Origin: Litomosoides sigmodontis
Lineage: Eukaryota; Nematoda; Chromadorea; Rhabditida; Onchocercidae
Reading direction: 5' to 3'
Length of the DNA stretch: 64,000 bases
Assembly: GCA_963070105.1 (NCBI GenBank)
Contig: OY718806.1
Span: 2,452,865 to 2,516,864, forward strand
Both the position numbers and the translations under genes were made by a program. Within the stretch, counting starts at the first letter, position 1, and every line of letters begins with the position of its first letter. Below, in pieces: positions 63,965 through 64,000 of the stretch. The notes beneath the pieces were generated by a model. That model had not been told where the DNA came from, searched no databases, and saw only the letters and a list, made by a program, of their open reading frames with translations.

Positions 63965-64000
63965 ATTTGTTCAGTAAATGAAATGATAAATAACCCACGG

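Overview
This is nuclear DNA of a nematode, most likely a clade III (spirurid or filarial-type) worm. The sequence is strongly AT-rich, has long simple repeats, and its protein-coding genes are split by many short introns. The nematode call rests on a ground-like (GRL) domain protein, a cuticle-collagen relic ending in the typical Cys-Asp-His-Cys-Pro / Pro-Arg-Thr-Ala-Pro tail, an IgSF protein resembling C. elegans RIG-3, and 3' splice sites sitting 2-13 nt before start codons, as expected for spliced-leader (SL) trans-splicing. The genus cannot be fixed from the sequence alone. All gene models were built by hand from reading frames, splice sites and matching intron phases; database names come from remembered family features, not a search.

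Layout. 0.4-1.1 kb (-): a two-exon cyanase with all three catalytic residues, unusual for an animal. 4.5-6.5 kb (+): calumenin, an ER EF-hand protein, in eight exons. 7.5-10.1 kb (-): a MOB kinase-activator protein in seven exons. 10.1-15.4 kb: no recognised gene. 15.4-17.3 kb (+): synaptogyrin. 19.5-20.6 kb (+): a broken cuticle collagen. 21.0-26.2 kb (-): a three-Ig, one-FN3, probably GPI-anchored cell-surface protein whose FN3 domain needs a 22-nt micro-exon. 28.3-30.0 kb: a 1.7-kb almost pure (TAA)n array. 31.0-35.2 kb (-): a peptide-type GPCR with a GC-AG intron and a second (TAA)n array 80 bp upstream of its start codon. 39.4-40.7 kb (+): an unrecognised gene with a signal-peptide-like exon. 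43.9-47.5 kb (+): a GRL protein whose single intron holds a third (TAA)n array. 48.6-57.0 kb (+): three same-strand genes, NAP1 histone chaperone, Lines-like protein and an SR-type RNA-binding protein. 61.7-64.0 kb (+): an unrecognised small gene of about 119 codons, found through phase-consistent exons.

The genes do not form one pathway. Several fit neuronal or cell-surface work (synaptogyrin, IgSF protein, GPCR), others are secretory or cuticle-related (calumenin, GRL, collagen), and the NAP1/Lines/SR cluster is nuclear housekeeping. The most interesting points are the cyanase, the three very long trinucleotide arrays placed around or inside genes, the two unrecognised multi-exon genes, and splicing oddities (22-nt micro-exon, GC-AG intron, an SR gene where intron retention gives an alternative clean C-terminus). 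I saw no convincing new multi-gene system.
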